Positions 38,601 through 49,735 of a stretch of 64,000 nt of DNA are shown piece after piece. The stretch is from Chalara sp. BL73. Its lineage: Eukaryota > Ascomycota > Leotiomycetes > Helotiales. The stretch's first letter is position 1; every line of letters begins with the position of its first letter. The DNA lies in the NCBI GenBank assembly GCA_918026815.1, contig CAKJVC010000001.1:372001-436000 (forward strand), given 5' to 3'. Below the pieces are notes generated by a model. The model was not told the origin of the DNA. It ran no database searches and was given only the letters and a program-made list of their open reading frames with translations. A program made the translations under genes and the position numbers.

Positions 38601-38834
38601 CCACTAGGACCTGCTATATTTCTAATCGGTCTTTCGCTCGTAGAGGCGCCACAATCTAAAGGCTTGTTGACGATTGATCCTTGATCACTACATCTGGGGC
38701 TCGTTTAGCATGAGCGGTGTTCCTTCAATGGACACAGCAGAATGTGCTTTGTATGAAAAATAAGTGGCCTTGGGCACGCTGAAAGGGTGAACACAAGTCA
38801 TAATGCCATATTAAAGCATTCAGACAGCGACCGC
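29653..38834. other. Nine-kilobase stretch without a supported gene
   Basis: It holds the promoter side of the gene at 28180 and the 3' flank of the gene at 38839. All frames are short and carry no domain I recognise; the longest are minus 31958-32431 (157 codons) and plus 34124-34435 (103 codons). 33,000-33,100, 35,230-35,400 and 31,370-31,480 are AT-rich. A TA microsatellite lies at about 37,760. A small signal-peptide-like frame starts at 38479 on the plus strand. No repeat family could be defined by eye. Confidence 0.4.
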
Positions 38835-38840
38835 TTTATT
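38835..38840 (-). terminator. AATAAA-type polyadenylation signal overlapping the stop codon
   Basis: The stop TAA (38841-38839) of the ZGRF1/Dbl2-like gene runs directly into AATAAA on the minus strand (38840-38835). It is a sequence match; fungal signals are loose. Confidence 0.35.
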
Positions 38841-41467
38841 AAACCAGATCTCGATTTGGAGGTCGCCATGTTCCAAATAAGTCAAACGATTCCCGGCTCC
38901 AAGGGCCTCCTGCTGAAGACTCTACAATCAATGATTTGGTATCTTGAATAATTGCTCTACCCAAAGTCCGCCTCGCGTTTAAAGCAGAAGCAGCCCCTAC
39001 AGGAGGCGGCACGCCCTAAATTGACCCCGAACGTTAGCGTGGCTCATTCTGTATCGACCGCAGAAACAATTTTCCCTCGACTTACTTTCTGAGTGATATT
39101 GACTCTGTGAGCTGCTAAATCAACGGCTCTCTTTGCAATATCTTGCACTGGTTGCCCACGCGTTGTTGGATTCATTAGCTGTCTCTTGTATGGGGTGATT
39201 ATCGCTTGTTTAAGAAGAGGTCGCTGTTTGGAGATATCTATGACGGGAACATTCCTCTGTTCAGGCAGAGGCGGCTCGTTCTTCACGTTCTGGACAGGCA
39301 CGATATTCGTCTCTCTAGCGACAGGAAATTCTTTTGTTTTATTTTCTGCAATTTCGAGTGAGGTTGAAATGGCAGCTGTTTGTCCAATATTGTGTACAAT
39401 TATATCATGTCCACCACTTTCTTTGACATATGATAAAGATGTGTTTTTTGGCAGCTCCGCCTCATCTCCAATGCAAGCGTTGATGGATGCGGTATGTTCC
39501 GCAGGATGCCCTGCATTTTCAGGTCCTATGGATCGATTCAAAGCACTGCCCATTTCTGCTAAAGCTGTGCTGGTATTCTCTAAATTAAGCTTTGTGTCAT
39601 ATTTGTTGTTGCTTTCAAAATAAGATCTTCTTGAACCACTCCAACCATCTGATTCCATTACCTGCCTGCCTGCTTCCGCGCCATCTACAGATGGCCGTGA
39701 AACTGCGATAACATGTTTATCGGCGATGCTTCTATCGGATAATAGATCATCAATGATTTGATGATCAATTCCTTTATCGTCTGGCGATGAAGATAAATCC
39801 TCCACATGAATATTAGGACGCCTTGCATGAACAGAGTGTTGTAAAGGCGACCTCGTTATAGTTGTGGCTGATAATCGCGCTGAAGATTTCGATAGTTCAA
39901 CTGAACTTGTCACCGAATCGTGACTAGAAGACGATTGGCGAGATCGTGTAGATGGTCTACCCATCAACATCATCAACTTAGGTTGTGGCCTTGGTTTTAT
40001 TCGTAGCGTAGAAACCGGCCTTTCTGTTGTGCGTTTTGCTGCTTCATTATGGATTGAGTTATATTGTAAGGCAGGAGCTTTTCGAGTTGCTTGTAGTGGC
40101 GAAGAAGAAAACGGCTCCGCAAATAAGTCCAACCCTGCTGATGCATTGCTGACAGTCGACTGTTTCCGTGGCTGCATAGTGTTGAGCTTATTCGCTGGCG
40201 ACTGTGGAGTTAGGCTCTGGTGAGTCTGGTTCGATATTAATTCTGGCGCTGGTTGTATTTCGTGAGGTGTATCGATACGACTACCACGTCGATTGTCGCT
40301 TGATCTCGACACAGGCTCATGGCCCAAACATGTGTGGCCTTTAGGAGACAAGAGAGGCCGTTGAATCTCGGAAGAGCCAGTCTTCACATGCTCTGATCCT
40401 TTGATGGTTGCCTTTTGTTTCGCATTCCATACAGATGATATTGAATCAATGGATTTTGGGTTTTCTTCTGTAGATGCTGTATTTCTAATAGCATTCGATG
40501 CAATAGTAGATGGTCCAAGGCTCAGAACTGCTCCAGTAAGATTGCTGGCATAAGTACTTCGCGGCTGGGGATATCTAAAAGTGTTGACGGCATTGGTCAG
40601 AAATATGCAATGTGATCATCTGAACAGTCGTATTGCAACTGACCTATCAAGGTTTCGCTCCAATACATCAACATGAGGACCTAATCCTACGTCGACACCG
40701 CCATTATTACGCCCTTTCTCAATAATTCTTTGCTCATCCATGGTAACATCGATCACCTGGGCTGCAGCGCGCTGAATACTAGACCTAAATGGCTCATACC
40801 GAATGCTTGCTGCACTATTAGGTCTTTGCGATCCTAGGTGCAAGGCGGTACCAGTAAGAGTTTGCGCATATCCACCCCGACTGATTGTGGATTCGCTTCT
40901 CTTCTGTCGTTTTGCAGGTCTATTGATGGCATTCTCATCCTGTTTATCCAGTTGTTTTTGATCGAATGGGGAAACATTCGATATCATTGCTCTGCCATAA
41001 TGGCCAGAAGGAGTTCCAATTACAGCATGCAATGGCTTCCGTTTCAGCAATCCTTCTTCTAAGGTAGCTAGGTTTTTGGCCTGGGCTCGTAGTGGTGTTG
41101 TATTGGCAGCCTTCGCAGCGGCTCTGTCCTCCTTTTCCTTCGCTAGCTTGCCCACAATCTCAGACACATCCTGATCTCTTCTACCTGTGCAGTCACCAAC
41201 TTCTACCTCTATCCCACCTTTATCTAGTCGTAGCTCCTCGCCTTCGGCCAACTCTCCATTTCCCTGCCAATGAGCATTGCCAAGCAAATTCGACCTTTCA
41301 TCATAAACCATGATTTTTCTGTTGAATACATGGTATGTGAGTCTTCCATCGTGCCATCGTTTTTGCGCTTTGCGGCGTATATCTTGCGTGTATAGACAAC
41401 GGAACTCGAAGACAGGCGCGGTGTTCTGTGTCGGCGGAATCGCAGCTAGAGAGGATGCTTCGTTCAT
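38839..41467 (-). CDS. ZGRF1/Dbl2/Mte1-type genome-stability protein
   Basis: Model: exons 41467-40644, 40574-39086 and 39015-38839, giving 829 aa. Introns are 69 and 70 bp; the second has a perfect GTAAGT donor. The N-terminal domain (about 18-90; FEFRCLYTQDIRRKAQKRWH, then GRLTYHVFNRKIMVYD, LRLDKGGIEVEVGD) is the DUF2439/ZGRF1 N-terminal domain found in fission-yeast Dbl2, budding-yeast Mte1 and human ZGRF1. These proteins bind D-loops or recruit a DNA helicase (Fml1/Mph1/FANCM) in homologous recombination. A long disordered middle follows with Lys/Arg-Ser stretches. Using the third exon adds a conserved-looking C-terminus, GGPWSRESFDLFGTWRPP. The alternative without it stops at 39044 with no conserved end. 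There is no helicase domain, as in the yeast proteins. It is divergent from the BAR-SH3 gene. Confidence 0.88.
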
Positions 41468-42232
41468 GCTGTGTATCTTTCTCCTTAGATCTGCTGTGGC
41501 TACCTGTCATAGCAACATGTAAATCCGCTCATAATAGAGACCTCTTGTTGCTCAACCATGATCGTTGCTTAGGTATCATCTGAATCTGAGCGAAAGTACC
41601 GCATCGCCATCAATTGGAGGATTGAAAAAAAGAGGCCAAGGAAAAACGCGTTCGCGTGTCAACGCCAGATGCGCGCGTTTCTTGGATTATATCACGTGAT
41701 GTACCATGGTTTTTTAGAAGGTGCCAAGACAAATGACCTCAACCCTTAACTGAGAGTTGAACTTGGAGAAATACAGAGTTGCATTTGGAAACGGTTTCTG
41801 TATCCTCAATCATGATCAACGGTAAAATAGTGTTTATACACATACCCAATAAATTCACCTGTAGAAATTTGGCAATTTGGTTTTGAAGAAAAGTCTTGAC
41901 AGGTGTGGAAGCATTCTCCGCTCTGGAGCCTTACGAAGCTCATTACATCAAAATCCCAGACAGTTTCATAGCAAGCTTCTAGTTGTGCCGCAAAACAAAC
42001 CACCTCTATCGGCGTACGAGCATTAGCTATTTGATACATTATGCGAGCATCTGCAAAAACAAAGTCATTGTGTTAGTCATTATTGCCAATTCAATAGTCG
42101 GACCCGTCCTCCTCAACTTCCCCATCCTACCCCACCAGCGTCTGCTAGGCTAGATCTCCACGATATCAATCATTTTAGACTAGCAGACAACAGCCACCTT
42201 GGGAAAAGTAGCAGAAGAAATCGTCAGACAAA
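41468..42232. promoter_or_regulatory. Shared divergent promoter region
   Basis: This 765-bp spacer separates two genes read away from each other, so it must hold both promoters. It contains ATCACGTGAT, a palindrome with a CACGTG core, at about 41,693-41,702, a typical bHLH site. A 77-codon minus frame (41806-42039) has no recognisable domain and is left out. Confidence 0.5.
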
Positions 42233-43750
42233 ATGAAATCTGTCAACCGGCAGTTCGGCAAACTTGTGACCAAAGGAGAGGGAAATACTGCTAAGGTTTC
42301 TGTTCTGCTAAACGACTATGAGAATGCAGACAAAACACTCACCAAGGTAAATTATCCTGTTTGCTTGCCTTGTGCCAACCTAGCTAATTGATACCTTAAG
42401 ATCATTGATGCCTCAAAGGCTTGGAGAGACGCTTGGGTATCTATACTAGGCGTGCAGTTGAACACCGCAACGGCATTCGAAGAATTATACCAGCCTATAA
42501 TTGGGACGAGCGATGACCATCGGGATGATCCTGTCCTTACCCCGCAGCATATTATCGATAGAGCAAGCTCATTGAAGGACACATTTGCGGAACTGAAGAC
42601 GGAATTATTGCAAGAAGTTATCTTGATGGACACGCGTGTCATTCAACCTGCAACTCAGGCAAAGGATTATTTACAACCTCTCCGAAAATCGATTAAGAAA
42701 CGAGAAAACAAAAGATTAGACTGGGAACGCTACATTGATAGAGTGCAGCATGCGCAGAAAAAAATCAAGCGCACTGATCGCGAAAATGCATCGTTGGCAA
42801 AGGCAGAGGAGGAGATGGCACGAGCAGCAGAGGTACTCCTTTCCCACATGCTGGTGAAGTTCGAAAGTTCGAAGCATTAAATCTATCCAAATTATTGATG
42901 CGCCACATACTATTCATAGCTCGCCCTACATCTGTTTCCTATATATGCACTTTTACTAACCTTTGTCCAGGCTTTCAAAGTAGTTGATGATCATCTACGA
43001 GAGACATTGCCGCCGCTTATTGCAGCCGCTTTCTCTATCCTTCCACATCTACTAGCAGTTCAAATCATGATCCAAAATACATTGTTGGCGCAATACTACA
43101 CATCAATGCATAAGTACGCTGAGGATGCAGGCTTTGCATCACCACCTCCTCCCATGGGACAAGTTATAGAGACTTGGACTCGGGATTTCAAGCCAACACA
43201 ACAACAGGTTGAAGGCATTACGGTGATCGCAAGAGGAAAAGCCGTCCATCAATCTATGTCATTGGGAGATGATGGGGGAAAAAAGACTGGGGCTGGTTTA
43301 ACTGCGCGAAACGGCTTGATGGGTCGACGCACCTCGTCGACGAATCTGGCACCTAATTCAGCAGCGACCACCCCGGGTGAACGTGTAATGCGCATTCCAT
43401 CTAATACGTCGATGTTATCAGTAAGTCGTCAAGATCGTTCTCCATCGCCTGCTCCATCTTACCAATCTTCATACTCCGCCCACTCAAATTCTGGTGCTGG
43501 TGGAGATTATTTCGTGGCTGCTTCGCAGAAAAAGAAGCCGCCCCCACCACCACCAAAAAGAATCAATTCTACGGCATTGCATGCTGTGGCACAATATGCA
43601 TTCGATGGTCAGAATGCAGGGGATTTGAGTTTCAAGGAAGGGGACCGTATCAGGGTTATAAAGAAGACTGATAGCACAGATGACTGGTGGGAGGGTGAGC
43701 TTAGAGGAGTCAAAGGTAGCTTCCCTGCAAACTACTGCAAGCTTTCTTGA
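42233..43750 (+). CDS. BAR-SH3 protein, RVS167/Hob1 (amphiphysin) family
   Basis: Model: exons 42233-42346, 42401-42832 and 42971-43750, giving 441 aa; introns of 54 and 138 bp are both phase 0. The N-terminus MKSVNRQFGKLVTKGEGNTA is only distantly like an amphipathic N-BAR helix, and a helical BAR region runs to about residue 240, rich in charged helices (YLQPLRKSIKKRENKRLDWE, AEEEMARAAEAFKVVDDHLR joined by intron 2). A Ser/Pro/Gly-rich linker contains a poly-proline run KKKPPPPPPKR just before the SH3 domain (about 384-441: VAQYAFDGQNAGDLSFKEGD, DDWWEGELRG, GSFPANYCKLS). Such proteins bend membranes and connect to actin at endocytic sites. The SH3 ligand residues (ALYDY-like, WW, PANY) are all present, so it should be functional. 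Confidence 0.93.
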
Positions 43751-44081
43751 GTAGTCTCGGACGCCAAGGTTATGACGATACACTCTGGTAGTGGGCTAGA
43801 CTTATGATTTATGATGCACTTTGGGACAAGGTGATGAGCTTTCATGAACGTAGATTATCACCACCATGCAAAGACGTATTGTCATGGGTAAATCCAAAGA
43901 AATAAGTAAATGGGGTCTTATTTTGTGTTAATCCGTACTACGTGCGGTGAATACCATAGTCATATTCTCTCAAGGTCAGCTCTTCATATCGTTTTACCGC
44001 TAAACGATTTCTAGACATGGTTTTCGCGGCTCAGAATGCTCAAAGAATTCAATTGTCTAGTATTTCGAGCACAGAAACTTA

Positions 44082-44101
44082 TTTTTTTTTTTTTTTTTTT
44101 T
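44082..44101. repeat. Poly-T tract, 20 bases
   Basis: A single run of 20 T lies 20 bp beyond the point where the P450 relic's C-terminal frame (44146) ends its 3' flank. It could be a slippage-prone simple repeat or the remains of a retroposed tail. Confidence 0.7.
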
Positions 44102-44145
44102 ACCTAAGCATTTACAAATGCCACCTTAACTCCATTACCGCTCTC

Positions 44146-45654
44146 TCAAATTAACTTGATACTTTCCGCGGATTCAACCTGCGGATCCCGGTTCTCAATC
44201 CAATTGAACTCCTACAAGAATCTCACAGGCACAAACGCGATCTCGGTCAACGCCATCTGCTGTGCAGGCAGGTTCTCCCTCCACTCAAGAAAGGTATGAA
44301 CTCCCAAGCCGTCCGTAGTTTTTGCTAACGCTCTAGTCAGAACTCAAGAGCGTCAAAGCCCCATATGTCTAAATTTTTGCGCAAGGCATGAAAGACGATA
44401 CGGATCTCCGTCCCCTTTCGTACAAGGATTGGCGAGGCGCCACTGGGACCTTCACCATATGGTAAAACGCAGTCTTCGAGAGCTGTACGCTGGCTCATTC
44501 CAGCCGGGGCAAGCAGACGCATACTTTCATTGATCATAAATCTGAGATACTTGAGTGACTTCAGAGACTCAAACGTGAGTGACGTGGAGCCGAGCTCAAG
44601 GACTTCAGCATGTAACTTGTCCCAGATTCGCAGATTTCTTGCCAAGTGCTAGAAGATGAACCCAACGGTGCCTGACGTGGAGTCCCTGGGCTGGAAGAAA
44701 GACACTTGGCGTTTGGTTTCACAGCTCAATCTTATCGTCAGTGCCTTTACCGGTTCAATTTGGAAGACATAGTTCCCGTCTTCGTTTGTTCGTGAGCCTC
44801 TTTTGTGTTGCTTTAAAGCATTGTCGACCAATTTTTCAACAAATGCGTGAACTAGAGCAATATCTTTCTTCCACTCAAGATCACGACCTCGAGAGAACTT
44901 AAGGCGGCCGAGCATCAGTGCGCCAAGCTTTACATGGTCGAATGCAGCTACAAATCTGTTTACTTCCTCATCCGAGTCTCTTTTTAGCAGTGCATTCGAA
45001 GATTGTCCAAAAAGATATTCGATTGGCTTGTCTTGGTACTATGAATCTAGTCAGCAATCGATGTTGAATCATCAGCGGATGATTTCTACCATATTATTGA
45101 GTAGAGGTTGAAGATCCACAGTCCCACCATCTCGAGGCATGATAGTCAAGAGCTGATTGACATGCTCCCTGAAGGTTTCTATGCCCGAATTCCTTATTCC
45201 CGAGAATATTGGCTTCACAGAAACTCTCGCATGTGCCCACTGCATACCATCAGATACTAAAGAGCCCGTCACTCATAGGCAGCTCAAGGACTAGCTTCCT
45301 GTTCGCCTCGACCACAAATTTACCGGGTTCCAGGGAAAGGGCAGTTTGGATCACACTGTGATCCATGTTGTATATCTCAGGCTTTCTCCGTGAAATGGCT
45401 CTGAAGGTTCTGCTGTACTTGGGGAAGTACGACTCAACATATGCCAAAGCATTACCTTTCCCCATTGCTTTCATGAATGCGAAGAACATGTCGAGTCCCA
45501 GGAAAGGGTCTTTGTGAGGATGTTTTTTGGGTTCTAAGCATCAATGCCGTCGCATTGCTTTCTTGTAAGTCATTCTCTCGTAGATCGTGCGAGCGAGGTA
45601 GTTAATGATTAAGAGACCGATACACAGTGGTGCGATCCCAATGAACAGCGACAT
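44146..45654 (-). pseudogene. Cytochrome P450 pseudogene (CYP52/CYP539-like fatty acid or alkane hydroxylase type)
   Basis: The ATG at 45654 starts MSLFIGIAPLCIGLLIINYL, a membrane anchor, followed by an in-frame TGA after KAMRRH. The frame goes on with PHKDPFLGLDMFFAFMKAMG, then a one-base shift at LFS/SDGMQWAHARVSVKPIF. Later blocks are RDSTSGTVGFIF, TAG, HLARNLRIWDKLHAEVL (the I-helix region), the ExxR motif in NESMRLLAP, and VLPYGEGPSGASPILVRKGT. The heme loop reads WEFIPFLSGGRTCL, keeping the Cys, but a lost base shifts the frame before QQMALTEIAFVPVRFL, which is followed by TAG. So at least two frameshifts and three stops disrupt it. One stop region (45,120-45,015) could instead be a 54-bp intron. 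The family assignment is from motif memory. Confidence 0.85.
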
Positions 45655-47950
45655 TCTGTAGATATGTGGGTATCTTCAGGAAGTGTGTGTGGTTCTTTGA
45701 GAGGAATTCCACTATTCTGCGATATATTAGTCGATGCAGGGATAGGTAAGCTCTCACGGCTCTTGGATTGTTGTTGGAATTGTTGTACCTACCAACAATA
45801 AGTACAAGGATAAACGGAACCAACAATGTCGGATTAAGATTCCAACCTTACGACATCAATCCCAACCAAAACAATGAAGAACAAATTATATGGCGAATAA
45901 AAGCATCAGACATCTCAACCCATATTATAGGCTCTGTTATTTATGCAGTTGTATATAAGCACACTAATTGCCTCAAACAATTGACATGTCCGTCTGGGTG
46001 CCTTGCTTTGCAACACATGCCTTGTTTGCATACTTTATTTGGGCTTCTAATTCACATCCAATGCAATGATAGTGCCCCAAGAATATCCCGTACACTCGTA
46101 TAATTCCATCGATTCTACCGCTTTCCTTTTAAAATTTAGGCATCCTCTCTGCGAGGACCAAAATCCTCATTGAAGACTACCTCATCAGAATTCCATTTCC
46201 GAATTCGATCAATAGCCCAGAAGATCACCAATTCCAGATGCGGGTAACATCACAACAACGGTGGCTGCAAGGATTCTTCCACGACATATAGCCGGTGCAT
46301 TATATTCCAACCGTCGACGCAGTGTGATTATCTCCCTTTTATACGCCGTAGGTCTTTTATAGTCTCAAAGTTAATTTATTTCTTTGGAATGGTTTCGGCA
46401 GTGTGGGCACTGCTTTAAATATTATAGTCTGTCTGATAACATGCATGTATAATATGTTAATTCTTAAGAATGCGGGAAGAGTAGTAACTGGACTTCCACC
46501 CCTGATCGATCTTCCTTGAAGGATCCTAGCTTTGATAACTTTAGACTTACCACATCTTGAGTTTACCGTTACTGTTATTTCGTAATCCTGTGATTTGACG
46601 CGCTAAGGAGTGACAAAATCTATCTGGACAACTAGAATTTGCCACCAATACATAAATTTCAAGACAATGTTATTTTAACTTTTTAATAGACAGAATCTTC
46701 TTTGCAGTTTACTCTATAATAAGGGGGACAGCAACTGAGCGCCTATAACGTGGTGTCCCCTACGAACTTCCAGCACTCGTAAGAGCCTCTTCAGAGCTAA
46801 GTTTACTCGGTCACGACGACCTTACCGATGCTTGACCGGCCACGTCACCGAATCGCATCGAAGACTTACCCCCTCCTCGACACGACACAATAGTAGACTT
46901 TAGTAGACTTTGTTTCCTCTCCGGGTGGCAGTGGCCTTTATGCTTGAACGCTTAGGTCCGGGAACGGCTGTTTGGCAACTAAAGCTCGACTACCCACCCG
47001 AGTTGTAACGTGGACAGACGATTCTTTATCTTCAAACAATGTGTGAAAGAACTTATATACAGATAATATCTGGAGGCAACTCAATCAGACTTCAGCATGG
47101 AGGAGTTCATCATCATATCATCATATTAGTCACTGATCCAACCTAGAGAGCCAGGGTTGGCCGGCACACCCACTTCATCATGCTTCCAGTATCATGATAC
47201 CTCCAGTACCCCCCCCCCCCCCAAAATGCTTAACTTCATCTACTCCATGATCTTAAATTGCCCAAGGATCTGTGTTTGCTCCATAAACTCTATGGCTCTA
47301 GTGGTTGATTTATGCTTATTCAAATTGCCCGTAGACTGCCTCGTCCTCGAATTCCAGACAACTCCTCCCTCCTGCATTTCAATGGCACATGCATTACGGT
47401 CTATTTGCCTTCGGTACAGATGTACTGAAGATTGATTGTCCCTGAGACTCCCCTCTGATACAGGAAGTCTTTAAGTCAAATCTTCACTGTAGTAATTGAA
47501 TCCAGAGAACTGTATCGTTTACTGCGGTCTTCATGCAAGCTCAAGATTATGTATACTTTGAAGAGAATCGCATGAAGCACCAATATTAACCTTTGGCTCC
47601 TTTTAAATCAGATAATGTTTATATATTTGTGAATCTGGGCATATTCAAGAAAACAGCAGGCAAGATACAGTCACGTGTCACATAGTTGAAACATTTGTAT
47701 GGTCATATTGTCCTAAGCTTTACAGTTCCTTGCCTTCTATTACTTCTGAAGTATTAGGCAGTTAAAAGCGAATACACAGTAATTATAATAGCTCCTCATC
47801 ATGGATTCGGGGCCAGTAATCCCGTGTCATTCCAGAAAGTGGACCCGAATGGGTAGGTGTCTTTGTATAGAATACGTCATATATCTGCGAGCTTCATATG
47901 CGTAACTTCAATCCTCAAGTTGAGGCCCATCAAGTTATGCAAGCCTGGTC
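45655..47950. other. Intergenic, no supported gene
   Basis: Left part is the 5' flank of the P450 relic. Frames such as plus 45768-46103 and 47157-47435 are short and unrecognisable. A 14-base poly-C lies at 47209-47222. 46,360-46,720 is AT-rich. Confidence 0.45.
47209..47222. repeat. Poly-C tract, 14 bases
   Basis: A simple run of 14 C. It may be a sequencing- or slippage-prone site; it interrupts no gene. Confidence 0.7.
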
Positions 47951-49735
47951 CTAGCAACTTTTCCTGGCCTTTTCGTATATGTGCTCATAACCACATTGTT
48001 TGGCGATCATCTGAGGTGTCAGTTCCTGATTTTGAAGACCCTCGGGGATTGATATATAAGACTGATCTGACAAGATAGATGGATCAGCTCCAACCTCAAA
48101 GAGCTTGGACATCATTTCTTCTGACCCACTTTGAGCAGCAAGATGTAAAGGAGTCCAGCCTCGCACGTCCAGTAGTTCTAACCAATCGTTGGGCACCATG
48201 CTCTTTGTGAGAGCATTAAGGGTGGACACGTTACCAAATCGTACTGCGCACTGTAACGGCTGCCATTTTAAATCCAGAGTGACCATGTTCCAGGATGCTT
48301 GCCTATTGATTACGCTTATAAGTTTTTTGATGTCTTTATCACATCCGAATGCTGCGGCGCGATGAAGTGGACTCCAACCAAGAAGGTCCTGAGATTCCCA
48401 GAGGTCGAATGATTTTTCTGCGCATATATCAAGAAGCTCGATCGTGTGGATGTTTGAAACCAATGGATCCCACATGTAAGTTACTGGACTCCACCCACGC
48501 CGATTAACATACCCAAGATCCGCTTTCGCTGAAAGAAGCAAACGTACGATGTCGGGTCTTCCGCAATAAAACGCATTATCCAAAGGGCTGCTAATGAAGG
48601 TTAGACTTAAAACCAAAAGTGAATCAGGTAAAATATATTCAGTACGTTTCCCAAGTCCCGAATGTAAGTTCTGGGTCTGCACCATAATTAAGCAAGGCTT
48701 TGACCAATTCGAAGTTCCCGCCTCGAACGGCAAACTACTAGAAGCATCAGCTTTGCTGTTGAACTAAGACAAGCGTTAAAACCAATTCTTACTCGCAATA
48801 GCGTTAAATTGTCCGGTGTAGTGTCATTTGGATGAGCTTTCCCTGACGAAAAAAGCTCCCTGATCTTGTTTAGCGAAGCAACATCGATCCTATCCGCAAG
48901 GCTACACGCTTTTACAATTTCAGAATCAGCTGGAACAATGTTTTGGACTCGGAACTTCGAGCGGACCGCTAATTCAGGCCATGTTGGCCAGGAGCTCGTA
49001 AAAGACCCGTTCAGAATACAGGATCCTGAAAAATGCCATTTGACATAAGCGCTATACACGTTTTTATGATCGTCTTTTGATACTATAAAAATTGCATCGA
49101 TGCCAAAGTAATTGGTCAACCAATTATCGAATTTATGAACGAGAGCCTTGAGTGGACTTGATTGTCTTTTTTCTGAAAGCATGGGTCTACGGGCGATCTT
49201 GCTTATGGGTCTGCCTTGCAAAGCTTCTGCATGTTCATGAGGCTGCACTTGGTCGATGATTTTGTTGAAAGTCTGATCAATCTGTTTAAGTTGCTCCCTA
49301 AAAACAAATAAGACGGCAATGACAATTGACAAATAAAGATGGCAGATCGTACAACAGCCTTAGTCCAATAGGGAACATAAAAGCACTCTCTATTTCTTTA
49401 AGCTGCGAGAGCGATTGGTGATATTTGCGCTTGCCTTTAGTAGTCCACCAGAGCCGGAACTTTTTTCTGTCAGAGGGAGCTACGGAAGGAAACGATTCGC
49501 TAATTTTCGATAGTGAGTCTCGGGCGGCGGCAAGAGCTTCTTCTAGCTGAATAGAGGATGTATTAGATGCCTGCACAGGGGTTGATTCAAAAATCTTGCG
49601 CAATAACAAGGCGTGGTTTAGCTGCTCGGATGCATGTCGGTAATCCTCACTAGCTCCCTTAAGTGATCCAGAGATCTCTCCGAAGATATGCAAGAGCGTG
49701 ATGACTGATACGGAGATACTAAATGGATCTGCCAT
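47951..49735 (-). CDS. Ankyrin-repeat protein with fungal STAND-type N-terminal domain
   Basis: Model: exons 49735-49353, 49297-48793, 48734-48646 and 48590-47951, giving 538 aa. Introns are 55, 58 and 55 bp, all in frame. The N-terminus MADPFSISVSVITLLHIFGE with SGSLKGASEDYRHASEQLNH is the helical domain often found at the start of fungal NLR and ankyrin proteins. A middle helical part is followed by about six ankyrin repeats (FAVRGGNFELVKALLNYGAD, LDNAFYCGRPDIVRLLLSAK, LGWSPLHRAAAFG, RGWTPLHLAAQSGSEEMMSK). The splice joins LLR to FAVRGGNFELVKALL and GTWET to SPLDNAFYCG restore repeat consensus, which is good support. There is no NACHT or other NTPase domain, so it is an adaptor-like or truncated receptor. 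The ATG at 49735 was preferred to the one 16 codons upstream because MADPFS is the family start. Confidence 0.85.
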
